Source of the DNA: Chamaecrista fasciculata
Lineage: Eukaryota > Streptophyta > Magnoliopsida > Fabales > Fabaceae
Length of the DNA stretch: 64,000 nt
Direction of reading: 5' to 3'
Assembly (NCBI GenBank): GCA_003254925.1
Contig: QANZ01034557.1
Span: forward strand, 9,185 to 73,184
The notes under the pieces are model-generated. The model was not told where the DNA came from. It was given only the letters and a program-made list of their open reading frames with translations, and ran no database searches. This document shows positions 11,142 through 22,300 of the stretch, piece by piece (positions within the stretch are counted from its first letter, which is position 1; every line of letters begins with the position of its first letter). Both the position numbers and the translations under genes were made by a program.

Positions 11142-14100
11142 TTTTTGCCTGAAAAAAGCCCAAAAGGGCAGCACAAGACAGCAAATCGAGTTCAGCAACA
11201 AAGAAACACAACTAACAAAATGTGAAAACAACAGCAAAACCAAGGAGTTAGCCAACTCCAGCTCTAACATCAACACTAACACTAGACCCAACACAATCAG
11301 CAGACAAGATAGCGGCCAACGAAGATGGGGGCGTGAAACCCAACCAAAGGAGCACATCTTCTTAGCGGCCAATCTGACAACACAGTCAACAACCATATTA
11401 GCTTGTCTAGGAATCAACCTGAGAGAATGCAAGGATTGGCCTTGAGCAAAGTCCCAATATCAAAGATAATGGCATCACATCTCCAATCACCTTTAGATCC
11501 CTCATTAGAAACAACACTGAACAGATATTTACGGTCAGTTTCGAACACAGCCTCAAAAACTTGCAAGGAAGAGGCTAACAAACAAACTCTCAAGAGAGCT
11601 AAAGCCTCACTCAATAGCAAAGGCAGAAAAGGTTCTCACAATACCAAAAGTACCATCAATAAGCATACCTTCATGGTTTCTAGCAACCACTCCAAATCCA
11701 GCATCAGAGTGAGCATCAAAGAAGGATCCATCCATGTTAAATTTAATGAGACCATCAACAAGCGTTTTTCAGCAGCAGGATTCAGTATTAGTAGGATCAA
11801 AATTCTGCAAATCCATAACAGTAGAAGGAACAGAAGCTCACCAACAATCATCAGTGAGAGAAGCAGCACGAATGCCAACTAATACAGGATTAGCAAGCTG
11901 ATGCTGAAAGACCATCTGACACCTTTCCTTCCATATTTCCCAACACATCACAGCCATGAAGCATATGACATTATCATCCATATGTTTATCTTCCACCAGC
12001 CATCTAAAGCACCAATTCTCAAAGGAAGTGAAGCCTCTTTTTTCTATTCTAATCGAGAGTCTACTACAAAACCAGGCTCTCCTAACCCAATCACAGAACA
12101 ACAACAAGTGCTCAATCGATTCCACATTAGAATTACAACAAGGACAAGACATGGAAACAACATAATTTCTTTTGAAGAGGCTCTCTCTAGTAGGCAAAGC
12201 AGTAGCACTGTATGCCCTCCACAAGAAATGCTTCACCTTAGGAGAAACATTTAACTTCCATAAAGCTTTCCAGAGATCATTAGGGACACCAACTAAACAG
12301 CTAGCACTACTCACAGACACAGTAGATCCTTTAATACCTTCATAATTACCCGACTTAACTGAATACATCCCATCCTTGTAGAAAGCCCAAATAAGTTTAT
12401 CTTCTTTTGAAAATTAGCAATGAGAATTCTCATAATAGCATCCTTCTCCTCCATCCGTTGCTCAATGTCATTTAAGCACCATCTCCCATCTCTAATTAGA
12501 TTAGCCACACAAGAGAAAGAAATGTCATAATTAAGAGGCTTAGAGAGTAACCTGAAACCAGGGATGGTTGGGATCCAGCAGTTATCCCAAATATTAACTT
12601 TCCTTCCATCCCCAATCTTCCAGCACAGACCCTTCAACAATTCATCTCTCCCTTCCAACAAACTTGACCAAATCCGAGAAGCTTTAGCTCCTCTTCCAAC
12701 AGTCAAAAACTCAAAATGAGGGAAGTACAAACCCTTTAAAATCTGAACCCAGTGATCATTAGGGTTGTTATTAATTCTCCAACACTACTTGGCCAAAAGA
12801 GCAAGATTAAATTGCTCAAAATCTCTAAAACTCATACCCCCAATAGCTTTGGGAGTAGTTAACTTCCTCCAAGCTTTCTAATGTATTCTATCTTCATCAT
12901 TCTTCTAACCCCACCAGAATTTAGCTATCATACTGTTGAGATCATCACGCACCTTCTTTAGAAATTTAAAGCAAGACATAGGGTACATGGCCACAACCTT
13001 AATCAAAGTTTCTCTTCCTGCCTAAGTAAGAGTTTTTTGCTTCCAACCCTGATTTTTTGTCATCATCTTTTCTTTTATGAAATTGAGAGCCTCACATTTG
13101 GATATCCCCCAAACAAAAGGCAATCCCAAATATTTCCCAGGGTCCTCAACACTAGTAATACCCAACACATCACACAAATCATCTCTCACATCGTCAGGCA
13201 CATTCCCAGAAAAGAAAATGCAATATTTATCCAAATTTACCACCTACTCAGAAGCTTTGCAAAACCAATTAATCATGTTTCTGAATATTCTGCAATTTCC
13301 AACACTAGCTTTCAAGAAGAAGAGAGCATCATTAGCAAAGAGACAGTGGGACAAAATAGGACAATTTCTGGCAAGTTTAATTCCTTCCAAACCATTAATT
13401 TGGCAAAAGGTTGTAACCATGTTGGAAATGATATCACAGGCAATGATAAAGAGATAAGGTGATAGAGGGTCCCCTTGTCTCAAGCCTCTCTCAGGGACAA
13501 TTGTACAACCTTCTTACCCGAGAGCATCACATTATACTTCACAGCAGTAACACACTTCATAACAATCTTAACCCATTCTCTACAAAATCCAAGTTTGACC
13601 AACACCTTCTCAATGAAACTCTACTCAAGGCGATCATAAGCCTTGTTCATATCAACCTTCACTGCCATTTCATAATTTTTTCCTTTTTCTTTGTATTAAG
13701 ATAGTGGAAGGCCTCATGAGCAACCACTAAGTTATCTTGGATGAGCCTCCCAGGTACAAAGGCTCTCTAATTTGGAGATATGAATCTAGGAAACAGACCT
13801 TTCATCCTATTCACAATAATCTTAGAAACAATTTTGTAGCAAAAATTGCAGAGACTAATGGACCTATAATGATTCACAGAGTTGGCACCATCAATCTTAA
13901 GGGTCAAAACCATGTTTGTTTCATTCAGACAAGTCACATCAACTTCATTCACAAAGAAACTCTTAACAAAGCAGCAAATATCAGCCCCCACAGTATCCCA
14001 AGAATTTTGATAAAACATACTAGTGAAGCTATCCGGGCCAGGAGCCTTCATACCTCCCAACTGAAAGGCTATAGACTTGATTTCATCATCAGTAACAGTA

Positions 14101-14930
14101 GTCATTAAGCATTTGTTATCCTCATCTGTGATCTCATGCTGCACAAAGTCTAAAATATCACCCAAACCATCAAGATCCCCACTCAAAAATAGCTTCTTAT
14201 AGAACTCAATAAATTCGTTCACATGTCCTCTTCCTTCTCAAGCCAATGATCATCATCCTTTTTCAACTTCATAATCTTATTTCTCATTCTTCTAAGTAAA
14301 GTGGAGGCATGAAAAAAAACTGGTATTTCTGTCACCATGTCACCAGACTTGAGCCATTGAACTCTAGCACGTTGTTCCCAATACTTCTCTTCTTGATCCC
14401 AAGCATCTTCAATTTTAGTCATCAAAACTGCCATAACAGCCTCTTTTTCAGCAGAAAAATCACCCAACAGCAGGTTATGCAAATCACCAGTAAGTTTATC
14501 AACCATTTTCATACTATTAGGGTAAGCACTTTTACTCCATTTAGCAAGAGTACTTCTGCAGCTATCTAACTTTCTGCAAAACACCTTAAAAGGGTTATCA
14601 TTAAATCTGTGACTATTTCTCCAACCTCTGTCAACAACATCTTTATAATCCGGATGATCAATCCATCTCTTCTCAAATATGAAAACACTAGGAGTTTTTG
14701 CTTCTTTAAACAAAAGATCCACCAGAATTGGATTGTGATCAGACCCAAAAGGGTCTAAATGAGTCACTTGCACATTTTTAAACACCTCCTAGAACTTGTG
14801 ATTCCCAACAGCCCGATCCAATCTAACTTTATTATGTTGATCACCAAGTTGATTGCTACTCCAGGTAAAAATACTCCCATGAAAATTAAGATCCATGAAG
14901 CCACATTCAAATAAGAAGCCTTGGAATCAA
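11142..14930 (-). mobile_element. 5'-truncated L1-type LINE with target-site duplication
   Basis: Minus-strand element of about 3.8 kb. In its own 5'-3' order it has the end of an APE-type endonuclease (CGFMDLNFHG, then GSDHNPIL near 14740), a reverse transcriptase (MKAPGPDSF near 14040; GLRQGDPLSPYLF near 13480), a zf-RVT zinc-knuckle region (CPCCNSNVESIEHLLLFC near 12130) and an RNase H start (KFNMDGSFFDAHSDAGFG near 11720). A 9-base A-tail lies at 11138-11146 (T on the plus strand). An identical 14-bp sequence, TGAGATTCACTTTT, flanks both ends at 11128-11141 and 14931-14944. On the element strand the insertion site reads TT/AAAA, the L1 endonuclease preference. The coding region is dead: several frame breaks and stops are present, and the catalytic FADD motif reads FAND near 13332. 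Confidence 0.93.
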
Positions 14931-14944
14931 TGAGATTCACTTTT

Positions 14945-15250
14945 AAATCATGCAATTTCACACAAACTCGTTGGTGATCCTTGAATACAGAAAAATCGAG
15001 CAGAAATACCAATAGCTTAGCTCCTAGCGTTAACACACAATCTCTGGTGGAGGTTGTAAGGGAACGACGTAATTTAGGGGAGACCAGAAAGTTGAGGACG
15101 ACAATGAGAAGGACCATGTCGATGGAAACATGGACAGAGTAGACGACAACGATGAAGTGTGGTGGTGATGTTTTAGGATAAGAAAAGGAGGGTTGTTAAT
15201 GGCTTCTAAGGACCTGTTTGTTAAAGATGACAAACATTCTGGACTATTAT
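14945..15250. other. LINE 5' flank, no gene seen
   Basis: This is outside the LINE as judged by the target-site duplication. Short minus-strand frames here show no recognisable domain. Confidence 0.4.
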
Positions 15251-15254
15251 GTAA

Positions 15255-15378
15255 TTATTTAGAGATTGAGGTATAATTGACTCAAATGTGAAACGTTGGG
15301 GTATAATTGACAAAAAAAAACGTTAGGAGTATAAATGAAGATAACCCCATACGTTGAGGGTAGCAACAGTACTTTTGC
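15255..15378. mobile_element. Half-copy of the GGCAAAAGTAC MITE
   Basis: Contains 'ggggtataattgac' phrases and ends in CAGTACTTTTGCC. It matches the right arm of the 6933-7326 element. The left arm is missing. Confidence 0.65.
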
Positions 15379-16397
15379 CTAAAAAGAAAAAGTAACAACA
15401 AATTTTTCCAAAAAAAAATCCTATTAAAACTATGAAGATTAAAAAAAAAAGAAAAATCTCATTTTTACTTTACAATTCATATATTTAATATTTTCATTTA
15501 CCACATGAGTTTAGTTCTCCATAAATACTTTGGCCAAAGAAAAAAAAAGTTCTCCATAAATACTTTAATTATTGTCGTCCCATTGGCTACTTTGACAAAA
15601 TGTGAGACAAAAATACAAAGTGAATAATAATGTTTTTAGGCAATTATAAGTTTTTTTTTTTCTAGGGAAGAGAGATAAAGAGTTTGTACTTGGTAGGCAC
15701 AAATCTCTACAATGATGAGTTGGGAGAGAACATATGGAAGTAACATATCTTCAAAATTAAAGAAGACCTAACTTTCCTAGTGAAAAGGAAAGAATTTCCT
15801 AATAGAAGGGGAAAATCTTTTCTAATAAAGAAAAAATCTTTTGTAAAGAAGGACAAACTAAAATGCATACCAAGAGGCTTCTACACCTACTTTGTGAACT
15901 CTATAATTTTTCTTATCAAGATTCTTTAAATGCTTGAAGAATATTGAGAAAATTTATTATTTAATTATTGAATTTATACTGAGTTAATAAATTAAAATAT
16001 ACAATTTGATATCTAAAATATTTTAATTCCCAACAATGTGGTCTTTAGTAACGATTTGGTCCCCAATTTAACATATGAACTAAATTATTATTAATTGAGA
16101 TAATTTAAGAACTAATTCATATATTTTGATAATTCAATGACTGATTAAATGACTCGACATAAATTTACGAAATAAATAGTAAATTTAAAAAAAATATATA
16201 TATGCAAAATGGGCTAAAAAGTTAAGACAAGAAGATTTTGAAAAAACCTTTTTTGACGATTGGCCTCTACAAATTAAAGTTTATATTTAAAACACATTAA
16301 TAACTAATTAAAATATGGATATTAGATGCAAATATGAAACAGTTCTTTTTATTGTGTTTTATATTAATTTGTAGAGGCTATTAATGTGTTTTATATT
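15379..16397. other. AT-rich DNA with a degraded foldback, no gene
   Basis: The part from about 15950 to 16190 has inverted 'aatttatac..gag' and 'ctc..taaattt' phrases. It resembles sequence near 62230-62560, suggesting a shared degraded foldback family. The rest is AT-rich with no recognisable feature. Confidence 0.4.
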
Positions 16398-16470
16398 AAT
16401 GTGTTTTATATTTAATGATAATTTTAAATTAAGTTAATGATTTAAATTATCATTAAATATAAAACACATT
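16398..16470. repeat. Near-perfect 32-bp hairpin
   Basis: The left arm 16398-16429 (starting AATGTGTTTTATATTTAATG) is matched by its inverted copy at 16440-16470 with one base missing. The loop is 10 nt. The half-unit 'gtgttttatatt' also repeats directly just to the left (about 16354 and 16386). It could be a very short MITE or a replication-slippage product. Confidence 0.8.
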
Positions 16471-17289
16471 AAAAAATGAAATTTTTAACAACCACAATAT
16501 ATTAGATGCAAATATGCTATAATGCACCACTTCAAAATATGGATATCCAAATATTATTAAACTAATCAAATTTAATTATTCTTCATACATATGATTTAAT
16601 AACTATCTTTTTTTTTCGGCCAAAATGATTTAATAACTCTCAATCATCATTAATATTGTATATTTGTATATAATAATAACTAAAGAATATAAAAAGTATT
16701 GATATGGCTATAATTTAATATTACCGATTATGAGATATTTGATTCTACGTACTCAAAAATTGAAAATTGAGTCCAAAATGAATCGTTCGTTTTATGAAGT
16801 TGATCATATATCTCTCAGTTTAAATCCGAATGCGATGAAATCAGAATCACTTTTGACTATTTATTTGTTTTCTAGTTGGCACTTTCAGCAAACGAAGTCA
16901 AAAATATTTTAAAAATTGATATTAATATTATGACCAAACTTACTTTCGAAATATTATTTGATTTCATTTACCGATGACCTCAACTAGGTAGATAAATAAC
17001 TCATCAAGACTAATTCATAATTCTAATTTCGTTATGTTCATATTTGAAACAATGATATATGACTAACTTCATAAAACAAACAGTCTCATGTTTGATTTGA
17101 TTTCATCTTATGAGGGTCCAATATAGGGACCAATCATAAAACTTATTGAAGATCAAGACTAAACTTTTAAAAAACATTAAGAATCAAAACAAAATAAAAA
17201 ATATTAGGATTCAAAATAAAATTTTAGATAAATATTAAAGACCTAAATGAGATTTTTCCTCTAATCATTCGCACGAAACTTATCAAATA
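16471..17289. other. AT-rich intergenic DNA, nothing recognised
   Basis: Contains only short incidental frames and no domain, RNA gene or clear element end. Confidence 0.4.
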
Positions 17290-18330
17290 AATAAGGAAAA
17301 ATTGCAAATTTAAGCCCTTATCTTTTTTTTTTTTTTTGTAATTCTAATTCCTTATCTTTGGTTAGGTTGCAAATTTGGTTTCATATCTTTTTTTTCTCAG
17401 ATTTGGTCTCATATCTTTTGGTCAGGTTCCAGACTTAATTATATATTATTGTAAAAGGTTTTACTATTAGTCCCACCCTAAATTCTTTTCACCTCCCTCC
17501 GTTAAGTAAGACGTGGACACTTGACTTGGATGAGACTTTGGTCTGTTATCTTTGGAGTAAGTCGTGATTTTGGTCTCTTATCTTTAGGGTAAGTTGCAAT
17601 TTTGGTCCTATATCTTTCCTTTTTTTTCTTTTTAACAATTTTGGTCCCCCACGTCAACTGTCTATATGGAGGGCAACAGGTAAGGAACTCGGTATTTTGT
17701 TACTGTTTGTATATGTATCAGTTTATCCTATCCAATATTCGTACTCTATTCGTATCCGATAATTTGATATCCGTACTCGTATCTGGTATCCGACAGGTAC
17801 CCTAAACATTCAAAAATAATGGATATATGATATAATATCCTAATTCAAAAATCGGATATATCTGATATCCGATACCCAATATCCGTTAATTAAAATAAAA
17901 TAAAAAAAATTTATAAAATATAATAAAATATTTATATTATAGGGTATACCCTAACTATCCGTTCATCTTGAACGGATACCGGATAGTTGAAGTAATATCC
18001 CTATCCACCCGATATCCAATAATTTTTTATTTTTCACTATCCGTACCCTATCCGATATCCGGTATCCGATGGATATCAAATTTTTTTTTATGGGTGGATT
18101 CAGACAGGTATCCTAAATACCAGCCCAAATTGCCATCCCTAACTGTCTACATTACATTTAACGGGGGAGATGGACGAAATTTCGGGTGAGACTAACAGTG
18201 AAACTTTTTATAAAGATATGTGATCTAATCGATAACCTGATTAAAGATAAGAGAACAAATATGCAAAAAAAAAAAAATAAGTCTAATTTGCAACTTGACC
18301 AAAAGATCAGGGATCGAATTTGTAATTTAA
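17290..18330. mobile_element. Foldback element split by a second element
   Basis: The left arm ('gcaaatttaagcccttatct', 'ttatctttggttaggttgca', from 17300) is the inverted partner of the right arm near 18290-18320 ('caacttgaccaaaagatcag'). The centre is interrupted by the 17665-18140 element. No coding content; edges are approximate. Confidence 0.65.
17665..18140 (-). mobile_element. Element with GGGATGGCAA end, inserted in a foldback
   Basis: Dense in ATCCG/CGGAT words and ending TTGCCATCCCT. It is flanked by a 9-bp direct repeat AACTGTCTA at 17656-17664 and 18141-18149, which fits a target-site duplication of a Mutator-like element. The same family occurs in the opposite orientation at 56650-57353: both share GGATGGCAATTTGGG and then GGTATTTAGGATACC. 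Confidence 0.72.
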
Positions 18331-18495
18331 CCAATAAATACTATTTTAACTTTCATAATAATTTAAAACTGTAATTAAATTATGGTTAATAAAATTTTAA
18401 AAAAACCATTAAAATAAATAAAAGTTAAATACACAATATACATACATATACAGTCACTCGTAAATGTTGATTGAGTTTGGGTCAAAAAAAAAAAG

Positions 18496-18892
18496 AGAAA
18501 ATCTACCTTTTGGTTTATAAATTTTTACCGAGTCAACGATTTAGTCCCTTAATTGTAAAAAAATACGAATTAGTCCCTTAATTTTACACCATTGTTAACT
18601 TTTTAGTCCTTGAATTGTAGAAAAATACAAATCAGTCCCTGAATTTTACACCACCGTCAACCTTTTGGTCCTTGACTGTGGTGTAAAAATCCACAATGGT
18701 TAACAACTCAGTGACCAAATGGTTGATTGTGGTGTAAAATTCAAGGACTAATTCATATTTTCCTACAATTTAAGGATCAAAAGATTGACGATGGTGTAAT
18801 AAAATTCAGGGGCTGATTCATATTTTCCTACAATTCGGGAACTAAATCGTTGACTCAGTAACAACTCAAGGACCAAAAAGTATTTTTTCTAA
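18496..18892. mobile_element. Foldback element, about 400 bp
   Basis: Inverted arms carry 'gagtcaacgatttagtccc' on the left and 'gggaactaaatcgttgactc' on the right. Internal 'ttagtcc..ttgaatt' phrases repeat in both orientations. No coding content. It ends only about 60 bp before the TATA box of the PHD-BAH gene. Confidence 0.8.
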
Positions 18893-18954
18893 AAAAAAAA
18901 TGTTAATTGAGTTAAGTGGCAATCGAGCGAGTTTCACACGAACTCAGAGAGTCA

Positions 18955-19301
18955 GCGAGTTATATATATATAGTCGAAGTGTCGAACCTTCCGTTTTTTC
19001 AATCTCGGTTTCGCTATTCTCTCTCTCTGCTCATCCCCTTTCTTTCTTTCTTTCTTTCTTTCTTTCTCTCTCAAAAAACTTCACACTAACCCAAATGTTA
19101 TGAAAATCTCTTATCCCTCCCAAATTACCCGCCAAAACCTATATATATAATTAACCCCTTCTCCACAAATCCCTTCTTTTCAAATCTTTCTTCTTCCCTC
19201 CTTCTCTCTCTCTCTCTAGGGTTTCCTCTCTCTTTCTTTCATCCCTTCTCTCTCTCTCTCCTTCTCCCATTTACTTCTTGCAGGTCTCTCGGCTTTGTCT
19301 C
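18955..19301 (+). promoter_or_regulatory. Core promoter and leader of the PHD-BAH gene
   Basis: A TATATATATATA tract at about 18960-18972 lies some 330 bp before the start codon. It is followed by a pyrimidine-rich leader with a (TTTC)n run near 19040-19068 and CT tracts at 19200-19262. TC-rich leaders are common in plant housekeeping genes. The transcription start is not determined. Confidence 0.55.
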
Positions 19302-22300
19302 ATGGAGGTCTCGGCAATGGATTCGACGATGGCCACCGAGGCGAAGGAACCGGCGGAGGCGGAGTCGGAGGAGGCGGGTGTGGCGGTGAAGAGACCGATT
19401 GAGAATGGCGGAGGAGGTGACGAATTATTGGTCAAGAAGCCTAAGGTGATGATTGAAGGTGATAATACTGATGCTGATGATGCATCGATCGGCGGGGAGT
19501 TGAAGAGAGTGGCGGAGATTGTGTTGGTTTTGTCGACGATGGCGTCGATGCGAGGCGGTAGGAAGCCGGCTGATGTGGAGATTGAGCTGATGAAGGAGGC
19601 GAGGGACAAGTTAGTGGATTTGTGTCAAGGGTTGGCTCCTAAGGATATTGTGGCAAGGGAAGCTATTGGGACTGTCATGGAGGATCTTGGGTTGAATGCA
19701 AAGATTAAAGACCAGAGATTAGGGTTTCAAATTCCCAAGATGTCAATAGCTGAAAGGTTTTCACACACCAAGTTAAGGGTAAGGCCTGACTACTTGTTAG
19801 TTGGAGTTAGATAGTGGACTAGAATGACATTTTTTACTCTATAAGATTTATTATTGAGCAGTCTTCAATGGGATTTCTCCAATCTGACCTATATGATATC
19901 TGGGTTACTTCAATATTATTTTGTAAAATCGAGTATAATGATTTTTTTTTTCAGTTGTACATATGATGTTAATGATGGTTGTTTTTCCCTAATTTTTTCT
20001 CTTACAATTTATTCTACTACCTTTTTGGTTCCTAGATGGAAGAGTCAAAGAAATTTTCTGCACATTCTGCAACACATACGTCTCAGCCATTGCAAACAAG
20101 CATTGGTGGAGCAGCTGAAAACCGTGTGCTATCTCATCCTGTTCGAGTGTTTCCAGCAGACAAGTCAGTTTCTTCTGCAGGTACCCTAGCTTCTATGCCT
20201 GTGACTCATGTTGTTGCAGGATCTTCTGGGGCTTTGCAATATCAATCAATTAGCAACGAAGTAAAACCATCTATGGTTTCTGGTGGAATGCCCACCGGTC
20301 ACTTGGGTAGAAATTCATCTTCCTTAACATTGCCTAAAGCCGAACTACCACAATTCAGAGTTGATGGAGGTCCAAATGCATCTTCTCATGTGAACCAAGT
20401 TCAAGGTAACGTTCTTAAACCAACCTTTGATGAATTCTCCAACATTTTTAACTGAATAATGTCTGATTCATGTTTATTTTGATCATAATAGGGATTGACA
20501 GTTGAGCATGCAGACTTGATTTTCCTTTTTATATTGTGAAGCCTTTTTATATTGTGAAGCAACTATTTTAATTAAAATTTTTCCTACATTCTCAAGATAC
20601 TTGAAAGCAGTGGATTTTTTTTTCTATTTTTAAAATAATGTTTCAATTTACTTCATGGAAGTATGCATGACAAGTCTAAAGGTTTTCTGGGATTGGTTTT
20701 AATCTAGTACCTTATTCAAGTTGATAGTTTGGATTAATATACTGTCAGAAGGTATTCCTGGACCCTGGTTAAATTAAATTATTGAGAATGTAGATACCTA
20801 TTCTTTGAAGAAAATGTTTTTAGGTTGTGGAATTGAAGGATTAACTCTCTTTCACCCTTCAAAAAATTCCTCTTCTAGTTTGTATTGCTTTTACATGGAT
20901 GTAAGTTATGGAAGCTTTATTTTATGTTACAGCTGGTTGTTAACAGTTTACTATTTCTTATGTGGTCTCTTCTCCCCTTCTTTCGTGAAAACCAGTAGAC
21001 TGTATAGTGTATACTATTGTTGATTTATTATAGAGTATTCATCTTATGGTGTAAAAATCATAGAATTGGATTCTGAATCTTGATGAATTTAAAATTGTTG
21101 TATATTCTTCAGCAAACCAACCTTTGGTGAATGCTCCAACATGGTCAATACAGACTCAATCTGCCTCATTACCTAGAAATGCGCCAGAAAACAAGGTGTC
21201 TAGTCATAACCCTGCCAAGGTTGAGGGAACAGGTGAGCTAACTGCATCTAGAGAAGCTTCAAATATAGCTAGGGATCCGAGCTTCAGGCCATTTGTGACT
21301 CAACCAGCCCCTGGAAATTTGTCTAGCGTGCATCAGACATTGCAGGGCATGAACATTGTTCAACCTCCTTCACTTGCTAATAACCACACTGAAGTTGTGA
21401 AGATAGTCCAGAAATTGTTACAACCGAAGCTTCCTGAGCATCCCACATGGACTCCACCATCAAGGGATTATATGAATAAGGCTCTGACTTGCCAGATGTG
21501 TGAGCTCACTGTCAATGAAGTGGATAGTGTGCTTCTTTGTGATGCTTGTGAAAAAGGGTTTCACTTGAAGTGTCTACATCAATCAATTTTGAGAGGAATT
21601 CCTAGAGGTGAATGGCACTGCATGAGGTGCCTGACGTTAAGTGGAGGAAAGCCTTTGCCTCCAAAATATGGTCGTGTCATGAGGTCTTCCAATACACCTC
21701 CAAAATTGCCCTCTAACTCTGCTGGACTTCAACCATCGTTAGAGAAGAAAGCTGGAGTATTGGACGCAAAGGTCAGCCCACTGAAGCTAACTGAAAATGG
21801 GAGCACTGTTTCAACAGATGCCACTGGCTTCAACAAAAGTTCTAATCTGTCATCTGATTTAAAGACCCTTGATACAAAAGAAATTCAAGATAACACTTCT
21901 GCACCCAGCAGTAAACATGTTGATGAGAAGCCTGACTCAGATATTTCAACAAAATCTTTTACTGAAGCTACTAGTTCTTCTGTTGGCTTGCCAGGTGAAA
22001 CTCCTTCTGAACAAACAAGTTCTGAAGCATTGACCAGTAAAAAGAGGCCCCTTGTTTCAGAAGTGGCAACTCTTCCTAAATTATCTGATTCCGTTAACAA
22101 TTCCCAAGGGTCACAAAATTTACAAGTCCAGCAGACTGTGTTACAAGATAATGCTGAAGTTTTACTAAATAAAGGTGTTGACAATAGTTTGACTGATAAT
22201 GAAAAAAAGCAATCTAATGGAGGAGAAAGTTTGACATATGATATCAAGCGTGATGAGCAACATGTTGCACTAGCAAATTCTGATAAAAGTTCCGGAACTA

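Noticed and set aside
12899-14785. Frames on the plus strand across the LINE
   Set aside because: They are shadows of the minus-strand LINE domains.
19278-19302. Start of the PHD-BAH protein at the upstream TTG (19278)
   Set aside because: Plants start at ATG; the first in-frame ATG is 19302.
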